This document shows positions 42,017-50,000 of a DNA stretch of 50,000 bases, piece by piece. Source of the DNA: Collinsella sp. AM17-1 (GTDB taxonomy: Bacteria; Actinomycetota; Coriobacteriia; Coriobacteriales; Coriobacteriaceae); contig NZ_QRJZ01000016.1 of NCBI RefSeq assembly GCF_003470665.1, forward strand, positions 1 through 50,000, written 5' to 3'. The translations under genes and the position numbers were made by a program. Under the pieces are notes generated by a model. It was given only the letters and a program-made list of their open reading frames with translations. It ran no database searches and was not told where the DNA came from. Every line of letters starts with the position of its first letter. Position 1 is the stretch's first letter.

Positions 42017-43423
42017 CTATTCCATTTGCGATTTCGCCGCAGCGGCAAGCTGGGCCACATAGTCCTTAAACACGCGGCCGCGCTCCTCATAGCCCGAGAA
42101 CTCATCGAACGAAGAGCAGGCAGGAGAAAGTAAGATCACATCGCCACGGCTCGACAGCGAACGGGCGACGTCCACGGCATCGCGCAGGTCATCCGCCTGG
42201 GCGATATCCACATCGCCATCGACATCGGCCTCGTCCATAGCGGCGGTGAAGCGCTCGCGCGCATCGCCAAAGCAGACGACCGAGCGTACGTTATCCATAA
42301 CAACGCGCGCGAAGTCCGTGAGAGGCGTGCCCTTATCGTGGCCGCCGAGCAGCAAGATCACGTCGTCATCGGGAAATGCCGTCAGTGCCTTCTCGACCGC
42401 ATCGGTGTTGGTCGCCTTGGAATCGTTGACGTAGCGCACGCCGTCAATCTCGCCACACGGCTCCACGCGGTGCTCGAGTGGCTGGAACGAGGCCAGACCG
42501 CGGCAGATACCATCGACATCGGCACAGACTGCCAAGGCAGCCGTGGCAGCGCACAGGGCATTGATAACATTGTGATGGCCCGAGATCTTGAGCTCGGATG
42601 TAGCGATGAGCGGGGTCTCGACGCCCTTCAAGCGCACGATCATCTTGCCATCGCGCACAAAGGCGGCATCCTCGCCCTCAGGCTCGTCAAAGGCAACCTT
42701 GCAGATGCGACGACCCGGCGTGTAAATGTACTCATCGAACTCGTGAATGCCGGCGTCTTCGACGTCGACAACCGCCAGATCGTCATCGACCATATTGTCA
42801 AACAGTTTGATCTTGGCAAGCGCATAGTTCTTATGGCTCTTATGCCAGCCCAAGTGGTCGGGAGTGATGTTGAGCAGCACCGCCACGCGAGGGTGGAGCT
42901 CGGCGGTCGTAGCAATCTGGTAGCTCGAGAGCTCGGCCACAAACCACTCATTATGAGCTCGGCCGTCAATCTCGTTGACCGGCGGCTCGCCGATGTTGCC
43001 GACAGCTACGCTGGCCTCACCGGCAGCCTTGAGCAGATAATCAGTCAGCGACGTGGTAGTCGTCTTGCCGTTGGTACCCGTAATGGCAATCCAGTTATCG
43101 GGCGACAGGCGATAGGCAAACTCGGGCTCACCCATAATCTGGGCGGCATGCTCGCGCCCGGCCTTAAAGAAGCCCGAGAACTCCGAGATGCCCGGGCACG
43201 TCACGCATACGTCATAGGCGCCCTCGACCTGTTCGGTCCCATAGACAAACGACGCACCAGCAGCCTCGAGCGCACGCGTGGCGTCATTGGGCTCAGAGGT
43301 GCCGCCGCCATACACGGTAACGGCACTTACGCGCTCGGGATGTGCCAGCGCCCAGCGGGCGACATCGAGACCGGATTTGCCCTGACCCAAAACGAGCAGG
43401 CTAAAGACATCAGCAAGAGGCAT
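42017..43423 (-). CDS. murD: UDP-N-acetylmuramoylalanine-D-glutamate ligase
   Basis: ATP-dependent addition of D-Glu to UDP-MurNAc-L-Ala. The 468 residues carry LLVLGQGKSGLDVARW (9-24), the ATP loop TGTNGKTTTTSL (115-126), NITPDHLGWH and NDSKATNTDAVEKAL, the usual MurD C-terminal block with the Asn-Asp-Ser-Lys-Ala-Thr-Asn-Pro-like motif (Thr-Asp here instead of Pro). The start ATG 43423 follows the mraY stop by 9 bases; only a weak ribosome site is visible. It precedes ftsW. Confidence 0.96.
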   Translation of the reverse strand: MPLADVFSLLVLGQGKSGLDVARWALAHPERVSAVTVYGGGTSEPNDATRALEAAGASFVYGTEQVEGAYDVCVTCPGISEFSGFFKAGREHAAQIMGEPEFAYRLSPDNWIAITGTNGKTTTTSLTDYLLKAAGEASVAVGNIGEPPVNEIDGRAHNEWFVAELSSYQIATTAELHPRVAVLLNITPDHLGWHKSHKNYALAKIKLFDNMVDDDLAVVDVEDAGIHEFDEYIYTPGRRICKVAFDEPEGEDAAFVRDGKMIVRLKGVETPLIATSELKISGHHNVINALCAATAALAVCADVDGICRGLASFQPLEHRVEPCGEIDGVRYVNDSKATNTDAVEKALTAFPDDDVILLLGGHDKGTPLTDFARVVMDNVRSVVCFGDARERFTAAMDEADVDGDVDIAQADDLRDAVDVARSLSSRGDVILLSPACSSFDEFSGYEERGRVFKDYVAQLAAAAKSQME

Positions 43424-43432
43424 GAAAGACCA

Positions 43433-44452
43433 CTATCCCAACTGGAAGAACAAAGCAAGGCCAACGGCACCAAAGGCCGCAGCGATAATCCAAAAACGGA
43501 TGACGACCTTGGTCTCGGCCCAGCCCTTCTTTTCGAAATGATGATGGATGGGCGCCATAAGGAAGACGCGCTTGTGCGTAAAGTGGAAGTAGACAACCTG
43601 AATCATGACCGACAGGGTCTCAACGATAAACAGGCCGCCGATGATGAGGGAGACGACCTCGGTGTTGGTCATGATGGACGTGCAGGCAAACGCTGCGCCC
43701 AGGGCAAGCGAGCCAGTATCGCCCATAAAGATGCTCGCCGGATAGCAATTGAACCACAGAAAGCCCAAGCAGGCACCGGCACACGCGGTGCAGAAGATGG
43801 ACAGGTTCACGTCTCCGTGCAAAAACGCCATGGCAGCCATGGCGAGCATGGCGATCATGGAGGTGCCGCCAGCAAGACCGTCAAGGCCATCGGTCAGGTT
43901 CACGGCATTAGAAAGACCGGCGATCATCAGCCAGCAAAAGACAATGTAGAGCCACGGGAACGAAAGGCCGCAGATGGTGGTCGAAAGAACACCGAGGTCA
44001 ATCGTCAGGCCGCCGGGAAAACGAATCTCGGGGGCGACGCCGCACCAGTTGACGGCAAGTACCGTAAAGGTGACACAGATAATGGTTAGGCCGATCATCT
44101 TGGCATGAGGCGTCAGACCGAGCGAGCGCCCATGCGTAACGGAGGTCAGGTCGTCGATCAGGCCCAGCACGCCGGTCGCCAGCGTGGCGAGCAGCACGAG
44201 CACGAGCTCGGTGGTGAGCTTGCCCATCAGCAGGCAGGTCAGCGAGATCGCGACGAGGATGACAACGCCACCCATGGTGGGCGTTCCCTGCTTAACCAAA
44301 TGACGCTTGGGGCCGTCGGCACGAACCTGCTGGCCGATACCCTCGACCTTGAGCAGCTTGATCCACCACGGCATGAGCAGCAGCGCAATGGCAGCGGCGA
44401 TGCCAAGCCCCAAAAAAGCCTGATACGTTGGATACGAGGGATTGCCGAACAT
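43433..44452 (-). CDS. mraY: Phospho-N-acetylmuramoyl-pentapeptide transferase
   Basis: Integral membrane enzyme that links UDP-MurNAc-pentapeptide to undecaprenyl phosphate to form lipid I. The 339 residues have about ten membrane segments with signature loops: QGTPTMGG, LIDDLTSV with two catalytic-site Asp, NLTDGLDGLAGG, FMGDTGSLALGA, and the cytoplasmic PIHHHFEKKGWAE (HHH motif). The start ATG 44452 is 3 bases after the murF stop, with GGAAGG inside the murF end as ribosome site. Confidence 0.97.
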   Translation of the reverse strand: MFGNPSYPTYQAFLGLGIAAAIALLLMPWWIKLLKVEGIGQQVRADGPKRHLVKQGTPTMGGVVILVAISLTCLLMGKLTTELVLVLLATLATGVLGLIDDLTSVTHGRSLGLTPHAKMIGLTIICVTFTVLAVNWCGVAPEIRFPGGLTIDLGVLSTTICGLSFPWLYIVFCWLMIAGLSNAVNLTDGLDGLAGGTSMIAMLAMAAMAFLHGDVNLSIFCTACAGACLGFLWFNCYPASIFMGDTGSLALGAAFACTSIMTNTEVVSLIIGGLFIVETLSVMIQVVYFHFTHKRVFLMAPIHHHFEKKGWAETKVVIRFWIIAAAFGAVGLALFFQLG

Positions 44453-44455
44453 GGG

Positions 44456-45880
44456 CTAGCACACACCTTCCACAAAGCGGTCGAGCTCAACAAAACGGGA
44501 ACCCTTGACCAGTACAACATCATGTTTTTCAAGCGCGCCGCCCATGCGGTCGAGCACCTGCTGATAATCGGAGAACACCTGGATGCGGTCCTCGTCCATG
44601 CCCATCATACGCGCGGCATCGGCCATAAGCTGGGCCAGCTCACCACCCACGCACGCCAGCATGTCGAGCTTCTTGGCGGCGGCATAAGCGCCCACGAGCT
44701 CATGCATGCGAGGAGCCTCATCGCCCATCTCGCCCATCTCGCCCAGGATCGCCATGCGAGACCCCATGCACGAAAGCGAGCACAGCAGATCGAGGCCAGC
44801 AGCCATGGATTCGGCACTGGCGTTATAGGAATCGTCGATGACGCGGGCACCGCTCTTGGCGCGCTTGATCTCTTGGCGGTGACCGGTAATCGTGAGGCCC
44901 CTAAAGGCAGCATCGATCTGCTCGGGCGTCACGCCCAGGCGATAGGCAACCGCGGCGGCCTTAACGGCATTAGGAACGGACTGCACGCCGGGGATGGCAA
45001 GCATGGTATCGATTGTCTCGCCCTGACCAAAATCGAGCGTAAAGACCGGACGGCCCTCGTCATCAACACGAATGTCGCGGGCACGGACCTCATCATCGTC
45101 CGAGACGCCGGCCAGCATCACGTCGATACCAGCAGGCTGGGCGAACGTATCGCGAATGAACGGCGTAAAGTCGTCCTCGCCGCCCAAAACCAGCAGCGGC
45201 AAGAAGTCGCCGGCGGCGCACATGCCCTGGACAATCTCGGCCTTAGCGCGGGCGATGTTCTCGCGGCTACCCAAAATGCCGATATGAGAGGTACCAATCT
45301 TGCTCACGATGGCAAGGTTGGGATTGGCGGACTGGGACAGGCGCTCGATCTCGTGGAAATGGTTCATGCCCATCTCGAGCACCAGGACCTCGGTATCGGC
45401 CGGAGCGGAAAGCACCGTGAGCGGCATGCCGATCAGGTTATTGAAATTGCCCTTGGTGGCCCAGACACGATAGCGCTTGGCGAGCACAGCGGCGAGCACG
45501 TCCTTGGTCGTCGTCTTGCCGATGGAACCGGTAATACCAACGACCAGGCAGCCAAGCTCCAGACGGTACGCGTGCGCCAAACGCAGCAGAAACTCCTCGG
45601 GATCATCGGTCAGCAAGATGGCACAGCCCTTGTCCTGCGCCAGCGAGACCAGCTCGGCCTCGGGCTCACGCGTCATTACGACGGCGCCGGCACCCGACTG
45701 GACGGCACGGGAAGCAAAATCATTGCCGTCGACGTTTTCACCGGGAAAGGCGACGAAAATCGTCCCTTCCTCGACCTGGCGCGAGTCGATAACGCACCCG
45801 CGGCATACCCGATCGGCTTCTCCCGTCACGGTTCGGGCCCCTGTTGCGGCCGCGAGGTTGTTGACGGCGATCTCTATCAT
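44456..45880 (-). CDS. murF: UDP-N-acetylmuramoyl-tripeptide-D-Ala-D-Ala ligase
   Basis: Adds D-Ala-D-Ala to UDP-MurNAc-tripeptide, finishing the cytoplasmic precursor. The 474 residues contain CVIDSRQVEEGTIFVAFPGENVDGNDF (29-55), the N-terminal uridine-binding domain; ATP loop GITGSIGKTTTKD (115-127); EMGMNHFHEIERLS; and IDDSYNASAESMAAGLDLL. ATG 45880 has GGGGAG 5 nt upstream. A 127-base gap separates it from ftsI, in which murE would normally lie; a TACAAT hexamer (45918-45923) might be part of an internal promoter. Confidence 0.97.
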   Translation of the reverse strand: MIEIAVNNLAAATGARTVTGEADRVCRGCVIDSRQVEEGTIFVAFPGENVDGNDFASRAVQSGAGAVVMTREPEAELVSLAQDKGCAILLTDDPEEFLLRLAHAYRLELGCLVVGITGSIGKTTTKDVLAAVLAKRYRVWATKGNFNNLIGMPLTVLSAPADTEVLVLEMGMNHFHEIERLSQSANPNLAIVSKIGTSHIGILGSRENIARAKAEIVQGMCAAGDFLPLLVLGGEDDFTPFIRDTFAQPAGIDVMLAGVSDDDEVRARDIRVDDEGRPVFTLDFGQGETIDTMLAIPGVQSVPNAVKAAAVAYRLGVTPEQIDAAFRGLTITGHRQEIKRAKSGARVIDDSYNASAESMAAGLDLLCSLSCMGSRMAILGEMGEMGDEAPRMHELVGAYAAAKKLDMLACVGGELAQLMADAARMMGMDEDRIQVFSDYQQVLDRMGGALEKHDVVLVKGSRFVELDRFVEGVC

Positions 45881-46007
45881 TGCAGCTCCCCTGTAAACCT
45901 AATAATGCTATCGGCGTATTGTATCCCAGCGCCGCGCATGCGTGGTGCAGGGCATGTGAACACCCCTCATATGGGACAACAAACCACGCCCCAAAGATTG
46001 TAACCCC

Positions 46008-47873
46008 CTACCTCGTGTGCGGGATACCCAACACGTCGAGCGCGTTGGCCATAATGGACTGGAACGGCACCGCAGCGGCATCTGAGTCGCTCGGCGTTCC
46101 GTCGAGCGTGATATAGCACAGCACCTTGGGCGATTGTGCCGGCGCAAAGCCCATAAAGGACGACATGTAGTTCTCCTTAAGGTAGCCGCCGTTCTCGTCG
46201 GCTCGTTCGGCCGTACCGGTCTTGCCCGCCACGTCATAGCCGTCAACTGCGCCGCCAACGCCCGTGCCTTCGGACACGACCGTCTGCATGCACGATGTCA
46301 CCTGGGATGCGGCGTCCTCCGAAATCGCACGCTCGCCTTCGCCCCAGTCCTTCTCGTCGCCTTTGCTGGACTTATAGAAGTGCGGGGTCATCATCACGCC
46401 GCCGTTGGCGATGCCGCCCACGGCACGTGCGATCTCAATCGGCGAGACAGACAGCGCCTGTCCAAAGCTCATCGAGCCCAGCGTGGCGCCGTCATACTGG
46501 TCACGCTCCTTGACGATGCCCAGGCTCTCGCCCGGAAAATCGACACCCGAGCTGTGACCGATGCCCCACTTGTCCACATAGGCGGCAAAGTCATCGGCAC
46601 CGATCTTGCGCCCCACCAGGACAAAGCCCACGTTGGACGAACGGCGCATCATCTCGCGCACATCCATGGTCATGGCATAGTCGCGCTTGTCGGCATCGGT
46701 GACGGTATCGTCGCCCACCTTGATGCTCGCCGGCACCTCAAACGACGTGCTCGATCGCACGACGCCCAAGTCGAAGCCGGCGCCCGCCACGAGTGTCTTA
46801 AAGACCGAGCCGGGCTCGTAGGCGTCGGTGACCAGGCGCAGGTTCATATCCTCGGTCTTGGCGTTTTCCAGATCGGTCTGGTCGTAGGTCGGATACGAGC
46901 AGGCGGCGAGAATTTCACCGGTCGTGGGGTCGGTGACCAAAGCCGAGCCGTTCTTGGCCTTTGTCTTCTCGACAGCCTCTGCTAGGGCATCCTCGGCCGC
47001 ACGCTGGATATTGACATCGAGCGTCGTCACGATATCAACGCCGTCGACCGCAGCCACCTTTTTATAGGCACCGCCCGCAATATAGCTGCCGTCCCTCGCG
47101 CGCTCGCGCACAAGAGAACCGTCCGTGCCGGTCAGAAGCTTGTTGTATTGCTTTTCGAGACCCGTCAAGCCGTCGTTGTCTACATTCACTACGCCCAGCA
47201 CCTGCGATGCCAGATTGCCGTATGGATATACGCGCTTCATAGCCTGCTCAAAAAGCACGCCGGGCAGGTTCTTCTTCTCCAGCGCCGCAGCATCGTCTTC
47301 GTCCACCTGGCGCTTGATATACACCCAGGTTCCATCGGACTCAACGAGCTTACGGCAGGTCTTTTTATCGATTCCAGTTGCCTTGACCAGCGCCGACACC
47401 GTCTTGTCAACGTCCTCGACAAGCTGCGGGTTCACGGCGATGTTGCGACATTCGACCGACGACGCCAGCACGTTACCGTTGCGGTCGTAGATGGTGCCAC
47501 GTTTGGCATAGAGGGTCTGCGCAAGCAGGCGACGCGCATCGGCACGCTCGCGCAGTTTATCGGCTTCGACAATTTGATAGTCGGCAAGGCGAAAGACGCC
47601 CAAGCCCAAGCCAAGCCCGATGAATCCCATGACGGCTTTGCGGCGAGGCAGCGGCGTGCCCGTGAGCCATTCGGTCGACGAACTCTTGCGCGACCTGGTG
47701 TTATGCACTTGAGGGCCACCCGAGCCGCGAAGTCGCGACGCCGGGTCGTTGCCACGGGACCGCCCGGCGTTGTAAGATTGCCGACCCGTTCCTTGATAAC
47801 CAGAACGTCCCCGCGACGAGGGACGTCCAGAACCGCGGCCCCCATCGGAACCGCGGCGATAGTCATTTGTCAT
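46008..47873 (-). CDS. ftsI: Septal transpeptidase FtsI (class B PBP)
   Basis: Penicillin-binding protein that cross-links septal peptidoglycan together with FtsW. The 621 residues start with a cytoplasmic tail of about 78 residues, rich in Gly, Arg and Ser. One membrane segment (about 80-98) follows, then the PBP dimerisation domain (about 120-290, with RGTIYDRNGNVLA). The transpeptidase domain has S356-x-x-K359 (EPGSVFKTL), S412-S-N414, and K551-T-G553 (AGKTGTAE). No PASTA repeats are seen. The start ATG 47873 follows ftsL by 17 bases with a weak site. It belongs between ftsL and the mur genes as usual. Confidence 0.95.
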   Translation of the reverse strand: MTNDYRRGSDGGRGSGRPSSRGRSGYQGTGRQSYNAGRSRGNDPASRLRGSGGPQVHNTRSRKSSSTEWLTGTPLPRRKAVMGFIGLGLGLGVFRLADYQIVEADKLRERADARRLLAQTLYAKRGTIYDRNGNVLASSVECRNIAVNPQLVEDVDKTVSALVKATGIDKKTCRKLVESDGTWVYIKRQVDEDDAAALEKKNLPGVLFEQAMKRVYPYGNLASQVLGVVNVDNDGLTGLEKQYNKLLTGTDGSLVRERARDGSYIAGGAYKKVAAVDGVDIVTTLDVNIQRAAEDALAEAVEKTKAKNGSALVTDPTTGEILAACSYPTYDQTDLENAKTEDMNLRLVTDAYEPGSVFKTLVAGAGFDLGVVRSSTSFEVPASIKVGDDTVTDADKRDYAMTMDVREMMRRSSNVGFVLVGRKIGADDFAAYVDKWGIGHSSGVDFPGESLGIVKERDQYDGATLGSMSFGQALSVSPIEIARAVGGIANGGVMMTPHFYKSSKGDEKDWGEGERAISEDAASQVTSCMQTVVSEGTGVGGAVDGYDVAGKTGTAERADENGGYLKENYMSSFMGFAPAQSPKVLCYITLDGTPSDSDAAAVPFQSIMANALDVLGIPHTR

Positions 47874-47890
47874 ACTCAGCTACCGTCTTG

Positions 47891-48361
47891 CTACTGAGCG
47901 GTCGCGGTCGCGTTGGCGCCCGCGGCTGCATCCTGCGAAAAGTCAAGTGTAACGCTCTCGCTGGGCTCCACCATGCCATAAGCGCCCGCAAGGTCGCGAA
48001 TGCGCGTGTCGGCGCCATAGACCGAATGCATGACCTCCAGGTCGGAGCTCTCATCGGTCGCCTTTTCGAGCGTGTTGGTAAGCTCGGCGTTGCTGTTGAG
48101 CACCTGGGCCGTAACGCCGGCGAGCGCCACGCGGGCGACGCCGATCGTCATGAAGATAGCCGCAATGATGCAAAACGTTTTAAGAACGCTCATGAAAACC
48201 GGGCTTACCGCCTGGTTTGCCTGACGGCCCGCGCCCGTGTAGACATCAAAGCGCGGCGTGCGCTGCTCACGGGGAGCAACGGGGGCCTGCGGCGTCTCAC
48301 GATAGGCGGGCATGGCGTTCATATCATAGGCGAGTGCTGCGTTTGAAGTGTTGTAGCCCAT
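47891..48361 (-). CDS. ftsL: FtsL-like cell division protein
   Basis: Small bitopic protein, probable partner of FtsQ and a DivIC-type protein that activates FtsWI. The 156 residues have a polar cytoplasmic part of about 55, one membrane segment at about 58-82, then a coiled coil (AQVLNSNAELTNTLEKATDESSDLEVMHS, about 85-113) and a low-complexity Ala/Thr tail. Identification rests mainly on position between rsmH and ftsI and on topology, because FtsL sequences diverge strongly. ATG 48361 has GGGAGG about 9 nt upstream. Confidence 0.85.
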   Translation of the reverse strand: MGYNTSNAALAYDMNAMPAYRETPQAPVAPREQRTPRFDVYTGAGRQANQAVSPVFMSVLKTFCIIAAIFMTIGVARVALAGVTAQVLNSNAELTNTLEKATDESSDLEVMHSVYGADTRIRDLAGAYGMVEPSESVTLDFSQDAAAGANATATAQ

Positions 48362-48451
48362 GATATGCCGCCTCCCATCCCGAGTACGTTGGTAGTGTGT
48401 TTAAGCTTCGTTTATGGTGCGAGCGGGAGGTCCAATATCGCGCGGTCGCGC

Positions 48452-49417
48452 CTATAGACGCTGCGCCACGCGGATTTTGGCTGATCTCGCCCGAGGGTTG
48501 CGCTCAACCTCATCAGGCTGGGCAACCAGGGGTTTGCGGGTGATGACCTTGAGTATCGGCACGTTGCCGCACACGCACACCGGAATCTCCGGCGGACACG
48601 TGCACCCCTGGCTCATCTCCTTAAAGTGGTTCTTTACGATACGGTCCTCGAGCGAGTGATACGAAATGACGCAGATACGTCCGCCCGGGTTGAGCCACCT
48701 GGTGGCGGCATCAAGCCCTCGTTCGAGCACATCGAGCTCGTGATTGACCTCGATGCGAATGGCCTGGAAACTTTTCTTGGCCGGGTGTCCACCATGCCGA
48801 CGAGCGGCAGCCGGGATACCCGCCTTGATGATCTCGACAAATTGGCCGGTGGTTTCGATCGGTTCTTGCTCGCGGCGGCGCACGATCTCGCGCGCGATCT
48901 GCGAGGCGAACTTCTCTTCGCCGTAGACGCGTAGAATCCGGGCGAGGTCGTGTTCGTTATAGGTGTTGATGACCTCAGCTGCGTTTAAGGTGTTATTGCC
49001 CGGATCCATCCGCATGTCCAATGGGGCGTCCTCGTTATACGAAAAGCCCCTGCCAGGGATATCGAGTTGCGGTGACGAAACGCCCAAATCGAACAGGAAG
49101 CCATCGACCCCGGGCACCTCGGCCGAGCAAAGCAGCTCGTCCAAGTCGCCGAAGTTGCCCTTCAGCAGCTGGTGCGGAACGCCGGGAACCTCGCGGTCCA
49201 GACGGGCGCCAGCGGCCTCGAGGGCCATGTCGTCCTGATCGACGCCGAGCAAAAGGCCCGTCTCCCCCACCTGTGCGGCCATCTTTACCGAATGGCCGGC
49301 ACCGCCAAGGGTGCAATCGCAGACAACGGAGCCGCTCTTTAGCTGCAGCGACTCAAGCACTTCGCCGAGCATGACAGGTTCATGCCGATATTCTTGTGTC
49401 AAGATCCCACGCTCCAT
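48452..49417 (-). CDS. rsmH: 16S rRNA (cytosine1402-N4)-methyltransferase
   Basis: SAM-dependent methylation of C1402 in 16S rRNA, near the P site. The 321 residues begin with EYRHEPVMLGEVLESL (9-24) and show the SAM-binding VCDCTLGGAGHS (32-43), LFDLGVSSPQLD, the family-specific helical insert with FASQIAREIVRRREQEPIETT, and the C-terminal CVISYHSLEDRIVKN block. ATG 49417 follows the mraZ stop by 20 bases. It is the usual second dcw gene, formerly mraW. Confidence 0.97.
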   Translation of the reverse strand: MERGILTQEYRHEPVMLGEVLESLQLKSGSVVCDCTLGGAGHSVKMAAQVGETGLLLGVDQDDMALEAAGARLDREVPGVPHQLLKGNFGDLDELLCSAEVPGVDGFLFDLGVSSPQLDIPGRGFSYNEDAPLDMRMDPGNNTLNAAEVINTYNEHDLARILRVYGEEKFASQIAREIVRRREQEPIETTGQFVEIIKAGIPAAARRHGGHPAKKSFQAIRIEVNHELDVLERGLDAATRWLNPGGRICVISYHSLEDRIVKNHFKEMSQGCTCPPEIPVCVCGNVPILKVITRKPLVAQPDEVERNPRARSAKIRVAQRL

Positions 49418-49437
49418 CCGTTACCCGTGCCTTGCCC

Positions 49438-49872
49438 TTACGAGAAGAAGAGGTCCAGCAGGGCCTCATCGTCATCGTCCTCATCGGCCGCGGCGCGATC
49501 CCAAACCTCAAGGTGGTCGTAGTTGCCCACAACCGTGACCTCGCGGTCGAGGTTCGCCTGCTTGCGGAGAGACTCGGAAAGACCGATACGACCGGCGCTG
49601 TCCACATCCATCGACGTGGTGCGCTTGTTGATCGCCCTCATGAGCTTCTGGTCGTTAATGTCACGCGGGTTAAAACCCTCGTGGCCCTCACGACCCGCGA
49701 AGAGTCCTTCGACCCACTTATCGAAGGCCTCGGCAGAGAACACGTACAGAGCATCGACATCCAGGGCTTTGAACACGCGAACGTGCTCTCCAAGCTCCTC
49801 GCGAAGGGGTGCAGGCAGGGACAGACGACCTTTTGCATCGAGATTGCGCTCGTATGCACCAGTCATTCCCAT
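49438..49872 (-). CDS. mraZ: Transcriptional regulator MraZ
   Basis: First dcw gene, a DNA-binding repressor of its own operon in E. coli. The 144 residues contain two SpoVT/AbrB-like domains: GAYERNLDAKGRLSLPAPLREEL (5-27) and SMDVDSAGRIGLSESLRKQANL (about 86-107), with the paired D-x-K/A-GR motifs. An acidic C-terminal tail follows (ADEDDDDEALLDLFFS). ATG 49872 has GGGGAGG 8 nt upstream; ATG two codons later is possible. The upstream promoter and GGGG repeats may be its targets. Confidence 0.95.
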   Translation of the reverse strand: MGMTGAYERNLDAKGRLSLPAPLREELGEHVRVFKALDVDALYVFSAEAFDKWVEGLFAGREGHEGFNPRDINDQKLMRAINKRTTSMDVDSAGRIGLSESLRKQANLDREVTVVGNYDHLEVWDRAAADEDDDDEALLDLFFS

Positions 49873-49910
49873 GTGCGCCCTCCCCTCGGTTACTCAGATG
49901 GCACGTACGC

Positions 49911-50000
49911 GGGGAACCACCCCGCCTGTCGACGTCATCAATAATATGGGGAACCGCCCCATTTTTCAACACCTTTCCCCACCCCTTCCCCCACCCCTCC
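49911..50000 (-). promoter_or_regulatory. Repeated GGGG motifs around PmraZ, possible MraZ operators
   Basis: Read on the minus strand, two near-identical half-palindromes, GGGGCGGTTCCCC (49948-49960, inside the promoter spacer) and GGGGTGGTTCCCC (49911-49923, downstream of the start site), lie 37 bases apart. Upstream of the -35, GGGGTGGGGGAA and GGGGTGGGGAAA form a direct repeat with 12-base period (about 49973-49996). MraZ in other bacteria binds tandem TGGG-type repeats next to its promoter, so these are the obvious candidates. The window ends here, so further repeats may be cut off. Confidence 0.5.
49941..49969 (-). promoter_or_regulatory. dcw operon promoter (PmraZ)
   Basis: On the minus strand TTGAAA (49964-49969) and TATTAT (49941-49946) are exactly 17 bases apart, about 70 bases upstream of the mraZ start. 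This is the best promoter match in the window. Confidence 0.75.

Noticed and set aside
44105..46003. 632-codon open frame on the plus strand opposite murF and mraY
   Set aside because: Antisense shadow of GC-rich coding sequence; the minus strand encodes clear MurF and MraY motifs throughout.

Overview
This window looks like chromosomal DNA of a high-GC, anaerobic actinobacterium of the class Coriobacteriia, most likely Collinsella or a close relative. The assignment rests on gene content and order seen here (no ftsA in the division cluster, with SepF/YggT/DivIVA nearby; a bacterial type A RNase P RNA; GC-rich third codon positions; AAAGGAG-type ribosome binding sites). It was made without any database search. 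I see no phage, IS transposase, CRISPR array, rRNA or tRNA.

Positions 1-11 kb carry rnpB, rpsA (S1), a HAD phosphatase, an iron-sulphur L-cysteine desulfidase, rpiB, ndk, the arginine genes argH and argG with a 56-residue ORF between them, and a Cof-type HAD phosphatase preceded by a low-GC stretch that is either a hypothetical gene or a structured leader. Positions 11-26 kb are mixed housekeeping: polA, an M18 aminopeptidase, yaaA, a TPP riboswitch with thiC and thiD, a pentapeptide-repeat gene bracketed by inverted repeats, an SGNH hydrolase, a DUF2263 (microbial PARG-like) protein with an altered catalytic motif, a BI-1 family membrane protein, a PiT phosphate transporter with its DUF47 partner, and a nitroreductase.

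Positions 26-50 kb lie entirely on the minus strand and form the division and cell-wall (dcw) region. Read in transcription order it is mraZ-rsmH-ftsL-ftsI-murF-mraY-murD-ftsW-murG-murC-murB-ftsQ-ftsZ, a terminator, then pgeF-pstSCAB-phoU, a hairpin, and yggS-sepF-yggT-divIVA. The high-affinity phosphate operon therefore sits between pgeF and yggS, two genes that are usually neighbours downstream of ftsZ. pgeF overlaps pstS by four bases. murE and ftsA are absent from the cluster. A strong promoter with repeated GGGG-type motifs lies upstream of mraZ.

The least explained feature is a set of long palindromes at gene ends. There are at least three families: TTGCGGTGGAATA hairpins near 15.35 and 16.29 kb; GGGGACAGGCAC hairpins at 19.42 and 20.13 kb in inverted orientation around one gene; and 28-33 bp-stem palindromes near 10.68 and 25.30 kb. 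Within a family the outer stem is conserved while the inner stem changes in a compensatory way, so the fold is kept. Several are followed by T-runs and probably serve as terminators, but their repetition suggests REP- or MITE-like elements. Other points worth checking are an apparent non-AUG start for yggT, the QEA motif in the PARG-like protein, the argG-argH small ORF, and the codon-usage switch inside the nitroreductase gene.
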